Origin: Neoceratodus forsteri
Taxonomy: Eukaryota; Chordata; Ceratodontiformes; Ceratodontidae
Assembly: GCA_016271365.2 (NCBI GenBank)
Contig: CM057453.1
Location: 1,090,327,001-1,090,391,000, forward strand
Reading direction: 5' to 3'
DNA length: 64,000 bases
Shown: in pieces, positions 12,201 to 23,204 of the stretch
Position numbering within the stretch: position 1 is the first letter of the stretch
Layout of the letters: the number at the start of each line of letters is the position of its first letter
The notes under the pieces: generated by a model
What the model was told of the DNA's origin: nothing
Seen by the model: only the letters and a program-made list of their open reading frames with translations
Database searches by the model: none
Made by a program: the position numbers and the translations under genes

Positions 12201-13446
12201 GCAAGGGTCCATTTTGGGTCCCCTCCTTTTCAGCCTCTTCCTAAACTCCTTCCCCGCATCCTGCACCTCCAACATATTACTCTATGCAGATGATGCTGTC
12301 ATCTTCTCCTCCAGCCCAGACCCCTCTCAACTCCACCACTCCCTCCAGTCCTCCTTCAACGCTGTCAAAAGCTGGTTTGCCTCACAACGCCTTATTATTA
12401 ACTATAAAAAAAACAAAGGTATGCTCTTCGCACATCCGGAGAACTCCAGGAAAGGGCTTTTTCCTCAAATACTATCAGTGTCCTTGACCACCTTGGAATT
12501 TGTGCAACCTTTAAATACCTGGGCATCACTTTGGACACTGGCCTCACCTATCATGAGCATATACATAATTTATCCAAGGCCCTAAACATCAGGCTAGGGC
12601 TCTTGCACCGCTATACACATTGCCTTACCCCGGAGGCCCTTAAACTTGCTATCTCCTCCTCGGTTCTCTCCCTACTTGACTGTGGCCTTCTGACTTTTGG
12701 AGGGGCAAGCCCCTCAGCCCTTGATAGTCTTAGACTTGTGCTAAACAAGGCCTGTCATCTTATATTAGGGTGATACAGACTCACCCATACCTGTGTGCTA
12801 TATAAGGACACTTATTGGCTTAACCTTGATAACAGAATCAAATTCCACATTTGTGTCTTAGCTAAAAAAAAATCACCCTTGGACTCTCTCCCATTTCACT
12901 CACCTCCTTAATCACCTTGGACTCTAAAGTTAAGCATTCCTGTAGCACTGTTACCCTTTTTTTCTCCATCCCTCCCTGTCACACAACTCAATTCCAAAGA
13001 TCCTTTTGCTACAGGGCACCCTTGTGGATGAATAACCTACCCTCCTCCTTGCATCTAGATCAAAGAATTGGTCACTTCAAAATGCACCTTAAGGCCCATC
13101 TTCGCTCCTCAAGTGACTGCGACTGCATATGAACTGGTGCCCCTGTCCCTCTATTACTGACAATGGCCTCTGGCTTGCCTCTACATACTGCTCTCAGCTC
13201 CACTAACTCAGGGATGTTAAGTTTCCAGTCTCTTTTTAACTGTCTCAAACCTGCACTAGATCCTGAATGTTAGCCTAGCATTTCTGTTGTAACATAACCT
13301 TACTCTGTAATAATCACTGTATTTGTATCTGTATCTGTACTAACTGTATTTGTGTAACTGATTTGTTATATGTGACGTGGAACCTCTGTAAAGGAGTCTA
13401 TGACTCAAAGGTATTTCTGATTCTTCTGAAATAAAGAAAATAAAGA
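9244..13446 (+). mobile_element. Non-LTR LINE with 2A-like motif (L2/Rex1/CR1 superfamily), inserted in L1-A
   Basis: A plus-strand LINE of about 4.2 kb lies exactly between the first codons of L1-A ORF2 (13480-13447, minus) and its endonuclease (9243 and down). It has a 5' leader (9244-9920), a decayed ORF2 (about 9921-13132) and a 3' UTR ending in 'ctgaaataaagaaaataaag' near 13426-13446. No clear target-site duplication was found. Clade placement is by domain style only; phylogeny would be needed to choose among L2, Rex1 and relatives. Confidence 0.8.
9921..13132 (+). pseudogene. ORF2 of 2A-type LINE: leader, NPGP motif, endonuclease, RT
   Basis: The leader runs from about 9921 in frame into 10149-10331, ending with a Leu-rich stretch and SGNIHPNPGP, a 2A-like motif (about 10235-10265). 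The apurinic endonuclease follows, with CETWL near 10405, LVLGDFNINWL near 10720 and DHSPVICSW near 10920. Two in-frame stops (TGA 10329 and TAG 10374) interrupt the start of that domain. After a shift near 11590, the RT frame is open to 12585: GGDRSSANNYRPIS near 11790, LTKAFDTVHHS near 12030, GVPQGSILGPLLF near 12197 and intact YADD near 12285. Frameshifts near 12540 and a stop at 12774 break the C-terminal part. Confidence 0.85.
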
Positions 13447-13480
13447 AATTTATATTAAGCGAGAGTGCTTTTACTATCTC
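13447..13480 (-). pseudogene. L1-A ORF2 start fragment
   Basis: The minus strand reads Met-Ala-Thr-Glu and then ALSLNIN, the usual opening of an L1 endonuclease. It stops at 13447, where the 2A-type LINE ends, and the expected next residues (GLNNPIK) are at 9243. This shows directly that the LINE inserted within L1-A ORF2. Confidence 0.8.
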
Positions 13481-14423
13481 AGTAGCCATCTTATTCCCTC
13501 ATGGAAACATCTCTCCTGTTGTCCCCATCTTAATAATCAGATTCCTAAAGGATCACCATACTGATGTTCCCTCCTTGAGCCATCTTTCTGAATGTCACTT
13601 TTTTTGAAATATTTTATGCCTTTCCCGTCTGTCTTATTCTTAAACATCTCCTGCTGCGATCTTATCAAACTTTTTGAAATCTGAAACAAATTATCAGTAT
13701 ATGTCTGACTTTTTTATTGATGACTATGTACATACACTGTATTCCAAATAATATTGACTTCCAAGGTAGGGGAGTCTTAAAACTTACTCCCTAAGTGTGC
13801 CTTCTGATATTCTGAGGTCACCGGAGGCTATCTGGTAACACCAAATTCCCAGGCCTCCTGGGGATACACTACTCTCCTAATAGAAATAAAAGGAAATGTG
13901 CAGACAAGCTAAAATAAACATCAAACTGTTAACTCAAAATATCCTGCCTGCCTGTCTTTGATTTGAAATGGGCTTCCTTGTTAGATCTGGAGATGCTTCC
14001 TCTTCCCCCCCTCCACGCAAAGTAAATTGTTTGTTTTGTTATTAACTAAATTCTGTATTATACAACTACGGCAGCTTTTCTTAGGCCCTTATATCAATTC
14101 AGCCCTGAAAACAAATCAAATAACCCTCAGTAATCTGCTCTTTAAAGTTTTATTCGTTGCTTCCTTCAGAGCAATCGTCAGGGCCAGTTCGAACAGCCAG
14201 ATCGTAAGTTTTACTTGTTTCTTTGTTATGGCAAAGTTTTCTGCAGATACACTTATTAAGCATTCCGTTTCTTTGTTCAGCCTCCTGTGAGAGAGTTGTC
14301 ATCTAATAAATATTCCAGTTCAGATAACTGAATTCCCAGTCCCTCTCATCAGTCATGCTCTTTCAGAGACCTCTATCCAGAGGACCCTCGAGAAATCTGA
14401 GGCCAATCTTCTTCTTCTATCAG
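13481..14423 (-). other. L1-A spacer between ORF1 and ORF2
   Basis: About 0.94 kb lies between the end of ORF1 and the start of ORF2. It has no recognisable coding sequence. The stretch is long for an L1 and may hold an unrecognised older insertion. L1 copy B shows an even longer gap in the same place. Confidence 0.5.
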
Positions 14424-15386
14424 TCAGGTTCTTCCCCTTGCCAATTGGCAAAAATTTGCCAGGCGATTGGAAATGTTCCCTCTCTTTGCTATCTCTCCAC
14501 CATTCCGTACTCTGCCTAAATTTACCATTTGCCGGCGCGGTGGGTCAGCTCTCTGCAATCCTGACGTGGATTTTGTTTTTATTTGAATTCCCGCTTTTAG
14601 GAGCTCCTCTCTGGCCTCCTCCACAGTATGAAATTCCTTCCTTCATGATGGCAATAGCACCACGAGTCTAGCTGGGTACGGTGTTGTAAATCTGATGGCT
14701 GCCTCCTTCAAAGCTGGTAAGATGTCTGCATATGCTCTGTGATTACACATAGTTTGTGGAGCATAGTCATTATCTACATAGAAACGGGTTTGTCCATAAA
14801 AGACCTTGCCTTTTCGCCATGCTGCTGTTAATACTGTCTCCTTGACTGCGTAGCTTAGGAAGCGCATAATTATAGATCGAGGCCTAGCATTCAGATCTGT
14901 AGACCGTGGGCCCAGTGCACGGTGAACTCTCTCTAATGATAAATGAATATCAGTTGGCAATTCAAGAGCTGTTTTGAGCAAAGTAATAGCAAACTCAGTA
15001 ATGTCCTAACCTTCTGAGCCTTCAGAAATGCAGTATAATCTTAGGTTCTTTCTGCGAGCTCTATTTTCTAGATCTTCTTGTTTTTCTTGCTATTGTATAC
15101 ATTGATCTTGCAAAAGTTGAATTGTATTCTCCATGTCATCTACTCTGTTCTCTACTACTCTTATCGGTCTCTCCGATGCATCAGCTCGTTGCTCCAGGCT
15201 CACTACGTCTCTGCGAAGCTCTCCGTAAAGATCTTTAATTTCTGCACAAAATGATAATAACTCCTTGTATATAGTATCTAACTTTATGCGCTTGTGTCTC
15301 GCTTTATTATTTGGTATGGTCATCTGGTCCTGCCGTTCTGCTGGCGCTTGAGAGTTTTTGGAATCAGAGGGCTCCTGGGCCGACAT
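14424..15386 (-). pseudogene. L1-A ORF1 (RNA-binding protein)
   Basis: Three minus-strand pieces make up an L1 ORF1. The N-terminal part starts at Met 15386. It is followed by a coiled-coil-like heptad region (15090-15386, ELRRDVVSLEQRADASER and following). The middle/C-terminal region (14643-14981) has LSLERVHRALGPRS, the typical 'RAHR.LGP' block of the RNA-recognition domain. The tail (14424-14624) reads EEAREELLKAGI. ORF1p normally forms trimers that bind L1 RNA. A stop near 15095 and frame changes near 15000 and 14640 break it. Confidence 0.8.
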
Positions 15387-15603
15387 TGCTGCTCGCTTTA
15401 ATTCTGCTAACTGCTGCCCATAGTTGTACTGTTTCTTTTCTTTTTCTTTTTTAAGTTGCTTCTTACATATGTCCCCAATATCTGGCTCTTGTTTATTTTG
15501 GTTTGTTTGTTGTTAAGAATTGTCAAATTGGGAAGATTAGCGGGGGGTGTAGCGGAGCTCTGCGTTTACACCGCCATGCTGCTTGGAAGCCCAACCGGAA
15601 GTC

Positions 15604-15881
15604 AGGTCTCTCTACTCTTAACAGTGCAGTGCTATCAAGACTATCCAAGACACCCCAGTCTCTTAAGGGTTTTTGTCTTATTACTTTTTGGTACTGAAAC
15701 GGATGGCAGCATGGTGCCTTATTCTTGACCAGTAGAAGTTTGTGCATAGACAAAAGTTCTGTATGATCACCCTCAACCAGATCATACCACCGCTGGAAGT
15801 TGGGGCTTGGTTCTGTTATGTGGACTTCTAGGACAAGTACTGTCACATTCTGATCCAACCATCTCATCAGTGGTTTCTCCA
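15604..15881 (+). pseudogene. DIRS-like RT, fingers and first palm segment
   Basis: DIRS code resumes here after the L1. In order, shifted frames read SLKGF, YFLVLKR, CLILDQ, FVHRQKF and ITLNQIIPPLEVGAWF, then a VDF-D-Y-CHILIQPSHQ block. These match the DIRS RT order from the 'GFYS.YFLV.K.DG..RPILDLR.LN' region to the first catalytic aspartate region. A SINE interrupts the code at 15882, and the next residues resume at 16498. Confidence 0.75.
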
Positions 15882-16497
15882 TTTTTTTTTTTGAAATTAC
15901 TATTTATCCCACTTAACGACCCCACTAGAGCCGCACCATCAGGAGACGCTAATCAAGCTGGCTTCTGCTGATGCCTTATCTGCTAATCTCGGTCCCTCCA
16001 TCCTGCCTCAGATACCCCATGGGTGGGGTCAGGGTAGGGGCGGACCCCCGAATCTTGCATGCGTCACTGTCCGAGGTCACAGGTAGGCAGCAGCACATCG
16101 AGATCTCGGCTCAGCGCTCCATATTCCCAGCTCCAATGGGGGTGTTTCCGCATTTCTGTTGGACGCTGCAGGCCCATACGTCATGGTGCCAGTGCCAACG
16201 TCAGCAGCGTCCTTCCCCGTAGTCCCCTGTGGTTGATAGGCTGATGAACTACGCCCTCAACCAATCGCACCACTGGGACCCCAGCTTGCCGTCATGCCCC
16301 CAGCCTGTGCCAGGGGTCACCACTTGCCAGGTTGTGGAACCTTCCCTCCTCAGAGAATGCGAGCAGTCATCAGACGCCCAAGCCTATCTCTCCCCGGCCG
16401 AGCCACCAGCGACCCAAGTCTGCTCCTGAAGCTGGGTCGCCAGCATGGAGCTAGGTGTGGCATCCAGTGCCTCAACCCTCAGTGCCACCGGGCTGGC
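15882..16497 (-). mobile_element. tRNA-derived SINE in the DIRS RT
   Basis: A minus-strand SINE with poly-T at 15882-15892 and a tRNA-related head near 16400-16497. It is flanked by TGGTTTCTCCA at 15871-15881 and 16498-16508, an 11-bp perfect target-site duplication. The DIRS reading frame is continuous if the SINE and one duplication are ignored. Its body resembles the SINEs at 37006-37538, 48438-48976 and 52862-53446. At 616 bp it is the longest copy and is diverged. Confidence 0.8.
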
Positions 16498-17160
16498 TGG
16501 TTTCTCCACTTTTGGGTAGATGGCACCCTGTACAAGTTTAGGGAAATAACATTTGGCCTGTGTTATGCAGCAGGGTTGTTCATCAAGTGCCTATTGGACA
16601 TAATGGACTTTCACCGGTGCCGAGGCATCAAGGTCTTTCCATACCTGTATGACTGGCTAATCACAGGCAGTACCAGTGAGATCATGGAGTTCAGGGATCT
16701 GGCTAGCTAGATGATTCAGGATCTAGGCCTGATGGTCCATCTGGCTAAGTTGGAACTGTTTGTGCAGCAATTGGCCGTGTTCATTGGAGTGGAAATGGAC
16801 TCCCTCCAAGTCAGGGTTTGCTTACCTTCAGACTATGCAGAAAATCTTTCCTTCATTGTGTCTGATTATTTCAGGCTGAGCAATTGCACCTAGCCTGGGA
16901 CATCCTCTGGTCTTTGGGGTTCATGGCATCTACAACAGGCATGGTAAATTGGGCCCACTGGTGTATGCACCCAATTCAGTGGGGACTGGGAAGCTAGTGG
17001 CCCCCAGTACAATGACCATCTGACCTAGTCAGTTCAGGTGACTCAGCTGACGCTGGATGCCACTGAGTGGTAGCTGTCCCTCCTGAACCTCTTAAAGACC
17101 ATTCCTTATGTTTTTCTGGTACTGTACTTTTGTGTTCTGTGCCAAATTGGGCCCATCTAT
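16498..17160 (+). pseudogene. DIRS-like RT palm/thumb and RNase H region
   Basis: The frame continues with WFLHFWVDGTLYKF and ITFGLC, then the catalytic box YLYDWLI at about 16642 (YLDD expected), then LELFVQQLAVFIGVEMDS. After a stop near 16891, the 'LGFMAST' block and HWCMHPIQWGL (16912-16990) match the start of the DIRS RNase H region. The code fades at about 17160. Tyrosine recombinase and methylase-like domains of a complete DIRS1 element were not found downstream. Confidence 0.75.
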
Positions 17161-17385
17161 AATCAGGGATTGGGTACCATTTTAGTGAAGTGTTCAGATG
17201 ATAAAACACTTGTTCAGATGGTGAACTGTGAGGAAGACACTGAAAAATTGCTGCATGACCTGAATAAACTTTTGCTGGACAGACAAATGGCAGATGAAGG
17301 GAAATGTGTGGAAGTGCAGGGTGATCCAGCTAAAGGTCAGAAGCAGACAATGGCCATACAGTCAAAACCCTAAGGTATTTTATAC
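17161..17385 (+). pseudogene. CR1-like RT fragment
   Basis: The open segment 17170-17373 reads a degraded RT palm: SDDKTLVQMVNCEEDTEKL, then LHDLNKLL and a K-C-V-E-V stretch. This resembles the 'FADDTKL......LQ.DL..L..W' block of CR1 LINEs. No flanking CR1 sequence is evident. Confidence 0.55.
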
Positions 17386-17407
17386 ACAGAGCATAAGCTT
17401 GTGAGAG

Positions 17408-17806
17408 TGGGTGTGGCCCCCTATCCAGGCAGTGCACCTGGCTATGCTGTACATTCCAGCAGTGTTGGTTCCAGCAGTTTCTCCACTGCGTTCCTGGTAT
17501 TTTCAGTTGGGGGGTGGATTGGCAGGCTGCTGATGTGCGGCATTCTGCCAGTTGTCCTGGCATGCATAGGTTTAAACTCATAATAAACTTTTGATAGTAT
17601 ATGTGGCCCATGACGCACTATCCAGGCAGTGCACCCAGCTGCCCTGTGCAGTTGGAGCAGTGTCCCCACTGCATTCCTCACAGACGTACTATGGTGGAGT
17701 CTGCCAGGATGCAATGCTCTTATTACAGTTTCAGGCCAGTAGGTGTGTTTACACTGCACTGTGGTTTGCATTCAGAGGTCCCCCTGTTCAACTTCTGCAA
17801 TGTATA
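17408..17806. repeat. Diverged direct repeat, about 190-bp unit, with MITE-like end
   Basis: 'ccaggcagtgcacc' and neighbouring sequence at 17427 recur near 17622, about 193 bp apart. The later part of the first unit ('tgtcctggcatgcataggtt', near 17552) recurs at about 18797-18817. A MITE-like end ('tggtggagtctgccaggatgcaatg') lies near 17692. No coding content. Confidence 0.5.
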
Positions 17807-18700
17807 TAGAAGCATAGGGGCATATAATTTGATGGCAGATAAGGACTGCTTGGCCCACTCAGTCTGTCAATTTGTTCCTGCCTATACTGTCACCGCTGAC
17901 CCTACTTGATCTCCAGCTTCTCCACTTGCTTCCCCACTAAGATTCCCTTGTGCCTGTCCCATGCATGCATGAAACCCACCATTGTTTTTACAGCCACCAC
18001 CTCCACTGGAACACTATTCCAGGCATCCACCTCTCTTTCAGTGAAGAAGTACTTCTTCACATATCTCCTAAATTTTCCTCCTTCCAGCTTTATTGCATGT
18101 TCCCTTGGTCCTCACATCTCTCCTACATTTTCCCTGTTCTGGCTTCATTGCATGTTTCCTTATTCTCATGCATCTTCTCCTCTGAAGAATACTCCTCTCT
18201 TGCACCTTATTCAACCCTGTGAGGTATTTATAGGTCTCTATCATGTCCCCCTCTCCCTCATCTCTTCCAGGGTGATCATATTCAGGTCCTTCAGTCTCTT
18301 CTCATAGGGTGTCTGATGCAGCCCCTGCATTGTGATAGTTGCCCTCCTCTGGACCATCTCTACCCTGTGTATGTTTTTCCTGAGATGTGGTCTCTAGAAC
18401 TGGACACAGTACTCCAGGTGGGGTCTCACCAGTGCTCTATACAGTGGCAACACCACTTCCCTCCTTCTGCTGATGATACTCCTTCCTATGCACACCAGCA
18501 TCCCACTGACTCTTCCTACTGCCTTATCACACTGTCTTGCCTCTTTGAGGTCATCAGATGTGATTACTCCCAGGTCCCTTTCCTGTTTGGTGACCGCCAG
18601 TACCTCCTCACCCTTTTAATACTCCGCCTCTGGGTTTCCATGCTCCAGCTCCATGATTTTGCACTTTTTGTACATGCACGTTTGCAGTATTGCCTCTGGC
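17804..18700 (-). mobile_element. CR1 LINE 3' part
   Basis: Minus-strand CR1. Its 3' end near 17804-17850 reads as the reverse complement of 'ccttatctgccatcaaatt...ctatgcttctata'. Upstream (18000-18690) the minus strand keeps a recognisable RT C-terminus: ERDLGVITSDDLK, PLYRALVRPHLEYC, QRRATITMQGLHQTPYE and DLNMITLEEMREGDMI. These sit mostly in one frame, then a frame change precedes the final KFFFTERV-like region. The 5' part is missing, typical of LINE 5' truncation. Confidence 0.85.
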
Positions 18701-18835
18701 AGTGGTGTTGACTCAAGACACAGTTTCAAACGGCATTTCTGGCGTTTTCAACCTGGAGGGCTGGCAGACTGATGTTGCGTCGCATCAGCTCAATTGTCCT
18801 AGCATGCATAGGTTCAGACTCAAAAGTTAATATTG
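18701..18835. repeat. Second part of the 17.4-kb repeat unit
   Basis: 'ggcgttttcaacctggagggctggcagactgatg' and 'tcctagcatgcataggttcagactcaaaagtt' correspond to 17490-17595. CR1 (17804-18700) lies between matching halves, so it may have inserted inside one unit. Confidence 0.45.
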
Positions 18836-19018
18836 TTGCCGATGGAAAATGACTGGGTTATCATCTTTAATAGCTGCACAACCCCAGCAGATAGAAACAC
18901 TAGAGCAGATCCTGCATGATACTAACATGAAGTAGTCTGCTTTGCTTTGGCTTGCTGGATTGCTGCTACTTTCCCATGGCACAGAGCTGATTTGATGTCT
19001 TATTTCTCTCTGGATATA

Positions 19019-19160
19019 CAGTGGAGCCCACCAGGATGCAATGCAGTGTCGCAAGACACTTCATGACACAAGAGAGTAACTTCTATTGAAATCACCTTAT
19101 TTCCTGCAGTAACGTTGCAGCTGAATGCTGCAGTATTGCATTGCATCCTGGCAGTCTCTA
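19019..19160. mobile_element. Short mariner-like MITE
   Basis: It starts TACAGTGGAGCCCACC and ends near 19160 with 'gcatcctggcagtctctag'. Internal arms CCAGGATGCAATGCA (19032-19046) and its reverse complement near 19138-19152 form a foldback. The element at 50181-50307 is alike in size and sequence. The TA before CAGTGG suggests a Tc1/mariner type, but the right terminus is diverged. Confidence 0.5.
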
Positions 19161-19840
19161 GACTACTCGCAAATGAAGTTCAAGTAGAGGGCAGTTACTG
19201 AGCAGTTTCAAAATAAATGTCTGGATGAAAACTGGTTATACAGTTGATGGATCAAATAGTGAATAATGTAAGGGGAGTCCTGGTAACATCAAAAATACCC
19301 AGAAAAGAAGTCTTAAAAGAATTTATCATCAATATATCGAATAACGTATGGGAGGGGAACAAAAAGGGGAGTAACAGAGTATCTTACTACCGTTTTTGCA
19401 TAGTTTACTCCCTCTTTCTGATTTTAGGAATTTGTTTCCCACTCTGAGTACATTTATAGTATGTTGATAAACATATACAGAGCTGGCAGCGCTGTGTGAT
19501 GCTAGCAGCAATGGCATGACACACTAGCTAAGTGGAAGCAGTAGCTGTATTATCAACATCAACTGTTCATTGTGGAGATGGTTTCAAGAATTGCTCACTG
19601 GCTGACCTGAAGACGTACTGTTAAAACTTTGCAATATGTTAAAAACAGAGGTCATAGTACTAAGCAGCACTGGGAAAGTCTCAGTTTCCAGGATTATTCA
19701 AAGAATCTCAGTGGCTGCAGGTGTCCTGTGGGCTAGAGACTTGATTTAGAGGTGGTGGTGGGGGTGGACGTTGGAGATGGTACTACCTGGTTGAAGAAGC
19801 TAGCAGTAAATACTTCCCAGTCTTAAAAATTATCTGGACC
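19161..19840. other. No recognisable feature
   Basis: About 680 bp with no coding domain, repeat family or RNA gene that could be recognised. Confidence 0.5.
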
Positions 19841-22417
19841 ACTGATGTATGGGGAGGAGTGTATAATGAGAATGCTACCCTTCTACATGATCTGGCCAGT
19901 TTAGATTGGTCCTTTAACACCCGTGCCCTCTCCATTGACGCTGCTCTTGACTACTTCAAGTCTAATCTTCTCTCCGTGTGGGACACCCATTCACCTCTGA
20001 GAAGAATCCATGTGTGTGTGGGACCCACATTCCCTTGGTCTCCGCTGATCTCTTAGCCTGTCTCCGAGCTCGTGACCAAGCATGGAAGACTAAGACTTCC
20101 AGAAATATAGAACACTCCGAAATGCCTGTACCAGGGCAACCGGACTTGCTAAGTCAGAATACTTTCAGGACACCTTCCTTACAAATACAAATCATCCCTC
20201 CATGTTCTGGAAGGTGGTATATTCCTTATTCCACCCCCAATCTCAACCCCCCCCCCGTGATCAAAACTGACAATGGCACATTGTCTGACCCTCTATCTGT
20301 AGCAACTGAGTTCAATTCCTTCCTTACCACCTGCGCGTCGTCCATGATGTCATCTCTCCCCTTTGTCTCAGCTAAGCCTGTCCTCCCTCCCTTCCCCTCT
20401 TTCTCCCCCCCAACACGTTCCTTTAATTTCAGCCCAGTTACCCCAGAGGATGCCTACAATGCTCTTATTGCACTAAATCCCTCAAAGGGAAAGTGCCCCT
20501 CAGGGCTGGATGCCAAAATGTTATCTGTATCAGCCCCTGCCATCGCTCCCCCTCTTGCCTCTCTGCTAAATCTCTCCTTCTCCCTCACAATTGTTCCTGA
20601 TGAGTGGAAACAGGCCACTGTTGTCCCCCTCCCCAAAGGAGGTGACCCCTCCTCCATCGGAAACTACCACCCAATCTCAGTTCTTCTTTCCATCCTTGCT
20701 AAACTGCAGGAGTGTCTAGTTCTATCTCAGCTTTCCTCCTTCCTCAACACAACTTCCTTTTTCATCCCTTATCAGTCTGGTTTTAGGAGATCCCACTCAA
20801 CCATCACCTCACTGCTGAGGATCACTGACTCCATCCAATCGGGCATGAACCAGGGACACACCACCTCTGCCATTTTTGTTGACCTAGCAAAGGTCTCTGA
20901 TACTGTGTCCCACCCCCTCCTCCTTTCTTATCTCTCCTCTGCAGGGCTCTCCACAGAGTCTACCAGTTGGTTCCATTCCTACTTAGTAGGTAGGTCACAG
21001 TCTGTTCAAATTCGCAACTCCTCTTCCTTCCCCATAACCACTGGTGTGCCCCAAGGATCTGTCCTTGGCCCCCTGTTATTTTCTCTCTTCCTAAATGACC
21101 TACCCACTGCCTGCCCACACACTTCTATCCATATGTATCCAGACGACATCGTCTTGTATGCCTCTGGCCCCTCTGTCACTGAGGTGGCGGTCAGACGTCA
21201 GCGTGATTTCAATAATGTTCAGTTGTGGTTCTGCTCTAACCAGCTTCTCCTGAATGGCAAGAAAACTGTCTCCATGACTTTTGGCACTAGGCAGAGACTC
21301 TCTCGGCTCCCCACCCTCCCTTCCACACCCTGGATGGGACAATACTTGAGGACTGTTCCTCCTTTAGATACCTCGGTGTTTGGCTTGACTAACACCTCAA
21401 CTTTTCTGTACACATTGAGGCCATACACAAGAAATTGAACCCTAAACTGGGTGCCCTGTATTGCAATTGGGGCTGCATTCTGCTGCCAGCTTGCCCGGCT
21501 CTTGTACAGGAAATGATTCTCCCCATCTTCGATTATGGGGATGTCATATACAGTGCCACCCCATCCTCCTTCCTAACCAGACTGGACACACTCTTCCACT
21601 TCTTCTGCTGCTTCGCCCTCTACTGTCCCCCTCGCACTCACCACTGTACCCTTTACCAATCACTGTCTCTCCCCTCCCTTGAGAATAGATGGTGTGCTCA
21701 TTGCATCCGCCTCTTGGCCAAATTCTGGTCACAGTCCCTACCTTCCTATCTCTCTTCCTCTCTCTCCACCCTTATCTCTCCCCCTTCTTATTCGCTCAGA
21801 AATTCTGACCCCCTCACTTTAATCATTCCTCTTTGTACCTCCTCAGCCGGTCAGGCTGCCTTTTCATACAGGTTTCCAACTCTGTGGAACTCCCTCCCAA
21901 GGCATATTCAATTTGCCCCCTCCCCCCGGGTTTTGAATTACCTCATAAAAAAACATTTCTGCTCTCCCTGCATCTGTTCCATATCCTTTGCCTCAACCTC
22001 ATCGGCTGCCCCTACACTGCTGCCTTCCACTGATGCATTCAGGCTGTAGGCATTTAAGCACGTATTAATCCACCACCAAAGCTGTTTCTGTATCCTATTT
22101 ATTGCACCATGTAACTAGTACTATGTACTAGGTTCTTGCAATTTGCTGGCACTCAGTTGCTCTATTCTTAAGTTTTGCAAAATGTTTATCTGCATTATTG
22201 TAAACTTCTTGTATTTTATAATTGTATTTTCGCTTGTTTCGTTTACTCATACTGTATTTATTGTGCTGTTGTGCATATGTATTGTGTGTATTCTCAATCC
22301 TCTGAAAATGCTGTATTCAGTATGATTCTGTATTCCCATCCTTGTTTCCCTTTCCCCCAGGACGCATCTGGAAATGAGCTACTACTCAGTATGTTCCTCC
22401 TGGTAAAACTTTAAATA
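19841..22417 (+). mobile_element. 5'-truncated LINE related to the 9.2-kb 2A-type element
   Basis: Plus-strand LINE lacking its endonuclease. The RT region is followed by a C-terminus and a 3' UTR ending 'taaaactttaaataaaat' near 22417. Its GVPQGS(V/I)LGPLLFSLFLN block and overall layout are close to the element at 9244-13446, so both probably belong to the same family. Confidence 0.8.
19859..22049 (+). pseudogene. LINE ORF2 remnant (RT and C-terminus)
   Basis: The main frame, 19978-21438 (486 aa), is the longest uninterrupted one in the window. It holds QATVVPLPKGGD near 20612 and GNYHPISVLLSILAKL near 20660, with H for R in YRPIS. It continues with YQSGFRRSHST near 20770, FVDLAKVSDTVSHPLL near 20875, TTGVPQGSVLGPLLF near 21040 and YPDDIVLY near 21136, where YADD is expected. 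The C-terminal part, in frames 21435-22049, has FDYGDVIYSATPS, then a terminal FPTLWNSLP box near 21870. Both aspartates of the catalytic box are kept. Confidence 0.8.
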
Positions 22418-22535
22418 AAATCAAAGCATCCCACACCAAAGGTGTGCATAAAAATTGAGTTATACACTCTTTCCCATCTGTTGTTTTATGTAAATGCTGG
22501 GTACTGTTTTTTTGCAACCAGTTCTGTTGAAATAA
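22418..22535 (+). mobile_element. Foldback MITE, single arm
   Basis: 'tcaaagcatcccacaccaaaggtgtgcat' and the next 90 bp match the right arm of the MITE at 23348-23450. The matching left arm is absent. It directly follows the 3' end of the LINE, so this may be a truncated copy. Confidence 0.6.
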
Positions 22536-23204
22536 ATCATATGACAAATTGGACACTTGTGTGAAGTGTAGTATACTTTTTTTCCATGGGTACAGCTGAT
22601 AAAAGCATTCTTTCATAATTGTTGTGAACAAAGATCTGCTTTTTCAATATTTATTTCAAGATACACACTGATGTGTTTTTCTTTTCTTCTGGTGGTAGTA
22701 ACAACTGTTACAAGAACACGAGTTTGTGAAGTGCATGACATCCTAATGAAAATGTTGAGAGCTTTGGAAGTGTAGAGTTGTGTTTAACTTTTTAAGACAA
22801 ACCGTAAAGTAAACTAAGTTTTAAAGTAAAAAAAAACCTGTAAAAAATGGGGTTAAATATGTTCAGCCCCAAAAATGGTATTCATGGTGCTTTTCTAGTT
22901 AGTTTCAGAGGTTTCTGGTTTCTGTATAGATGGTGGTGGGGGGTAGGGGGGGTTGGATCGTTCTTGTTCTCATTGGTCACCGACCTGAAATCGTGCTGAC
23001 ATGGTGATGTACAAAATGTGGGGAAATGCTGTTTTTCTGCTGTCCTAAGATGAAAGTTCACTTGAAAGCAGTCTGAGGGAAAAGTTGGGCAGATAGGTAA
23101 TCAATTTAACTTGTACTGACAGCTACGTGGTAGAGTGAGTGTGAGCTGTCCCTTTTACTTTCCATAGGGATAGTTGGCGCATGCTCACCGTTCTAACCTC
23201 TGGG
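22536..23204. other. No recognisable feature
   Basis: About 670 bp with no coding domain or recognised repeat. A short G-run lies near 22933-22955. Confidence 0.5.

Larger units (their letters stand above)
5258..15603 (-). mobile_element. L1 LINE copy A, inserted in the DIRS element
   Basis: A minus-strand L1 with poly-T at 5257-5275 (its 3' poly-A), ORF2 at about 9243-5640, ORF2 start at about 13480, ORF1 at 15386-14424 and a GC-rich 5' UTR ending near 15603. A later LINE splits it at about 9244-13446. Without that insert it is about 6.1 kb, close to full-length L1. The catalytic YADD box of RT reads YADY near 7180, and several frameshifts are present, so it is inactive. Confidence 0.85.
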
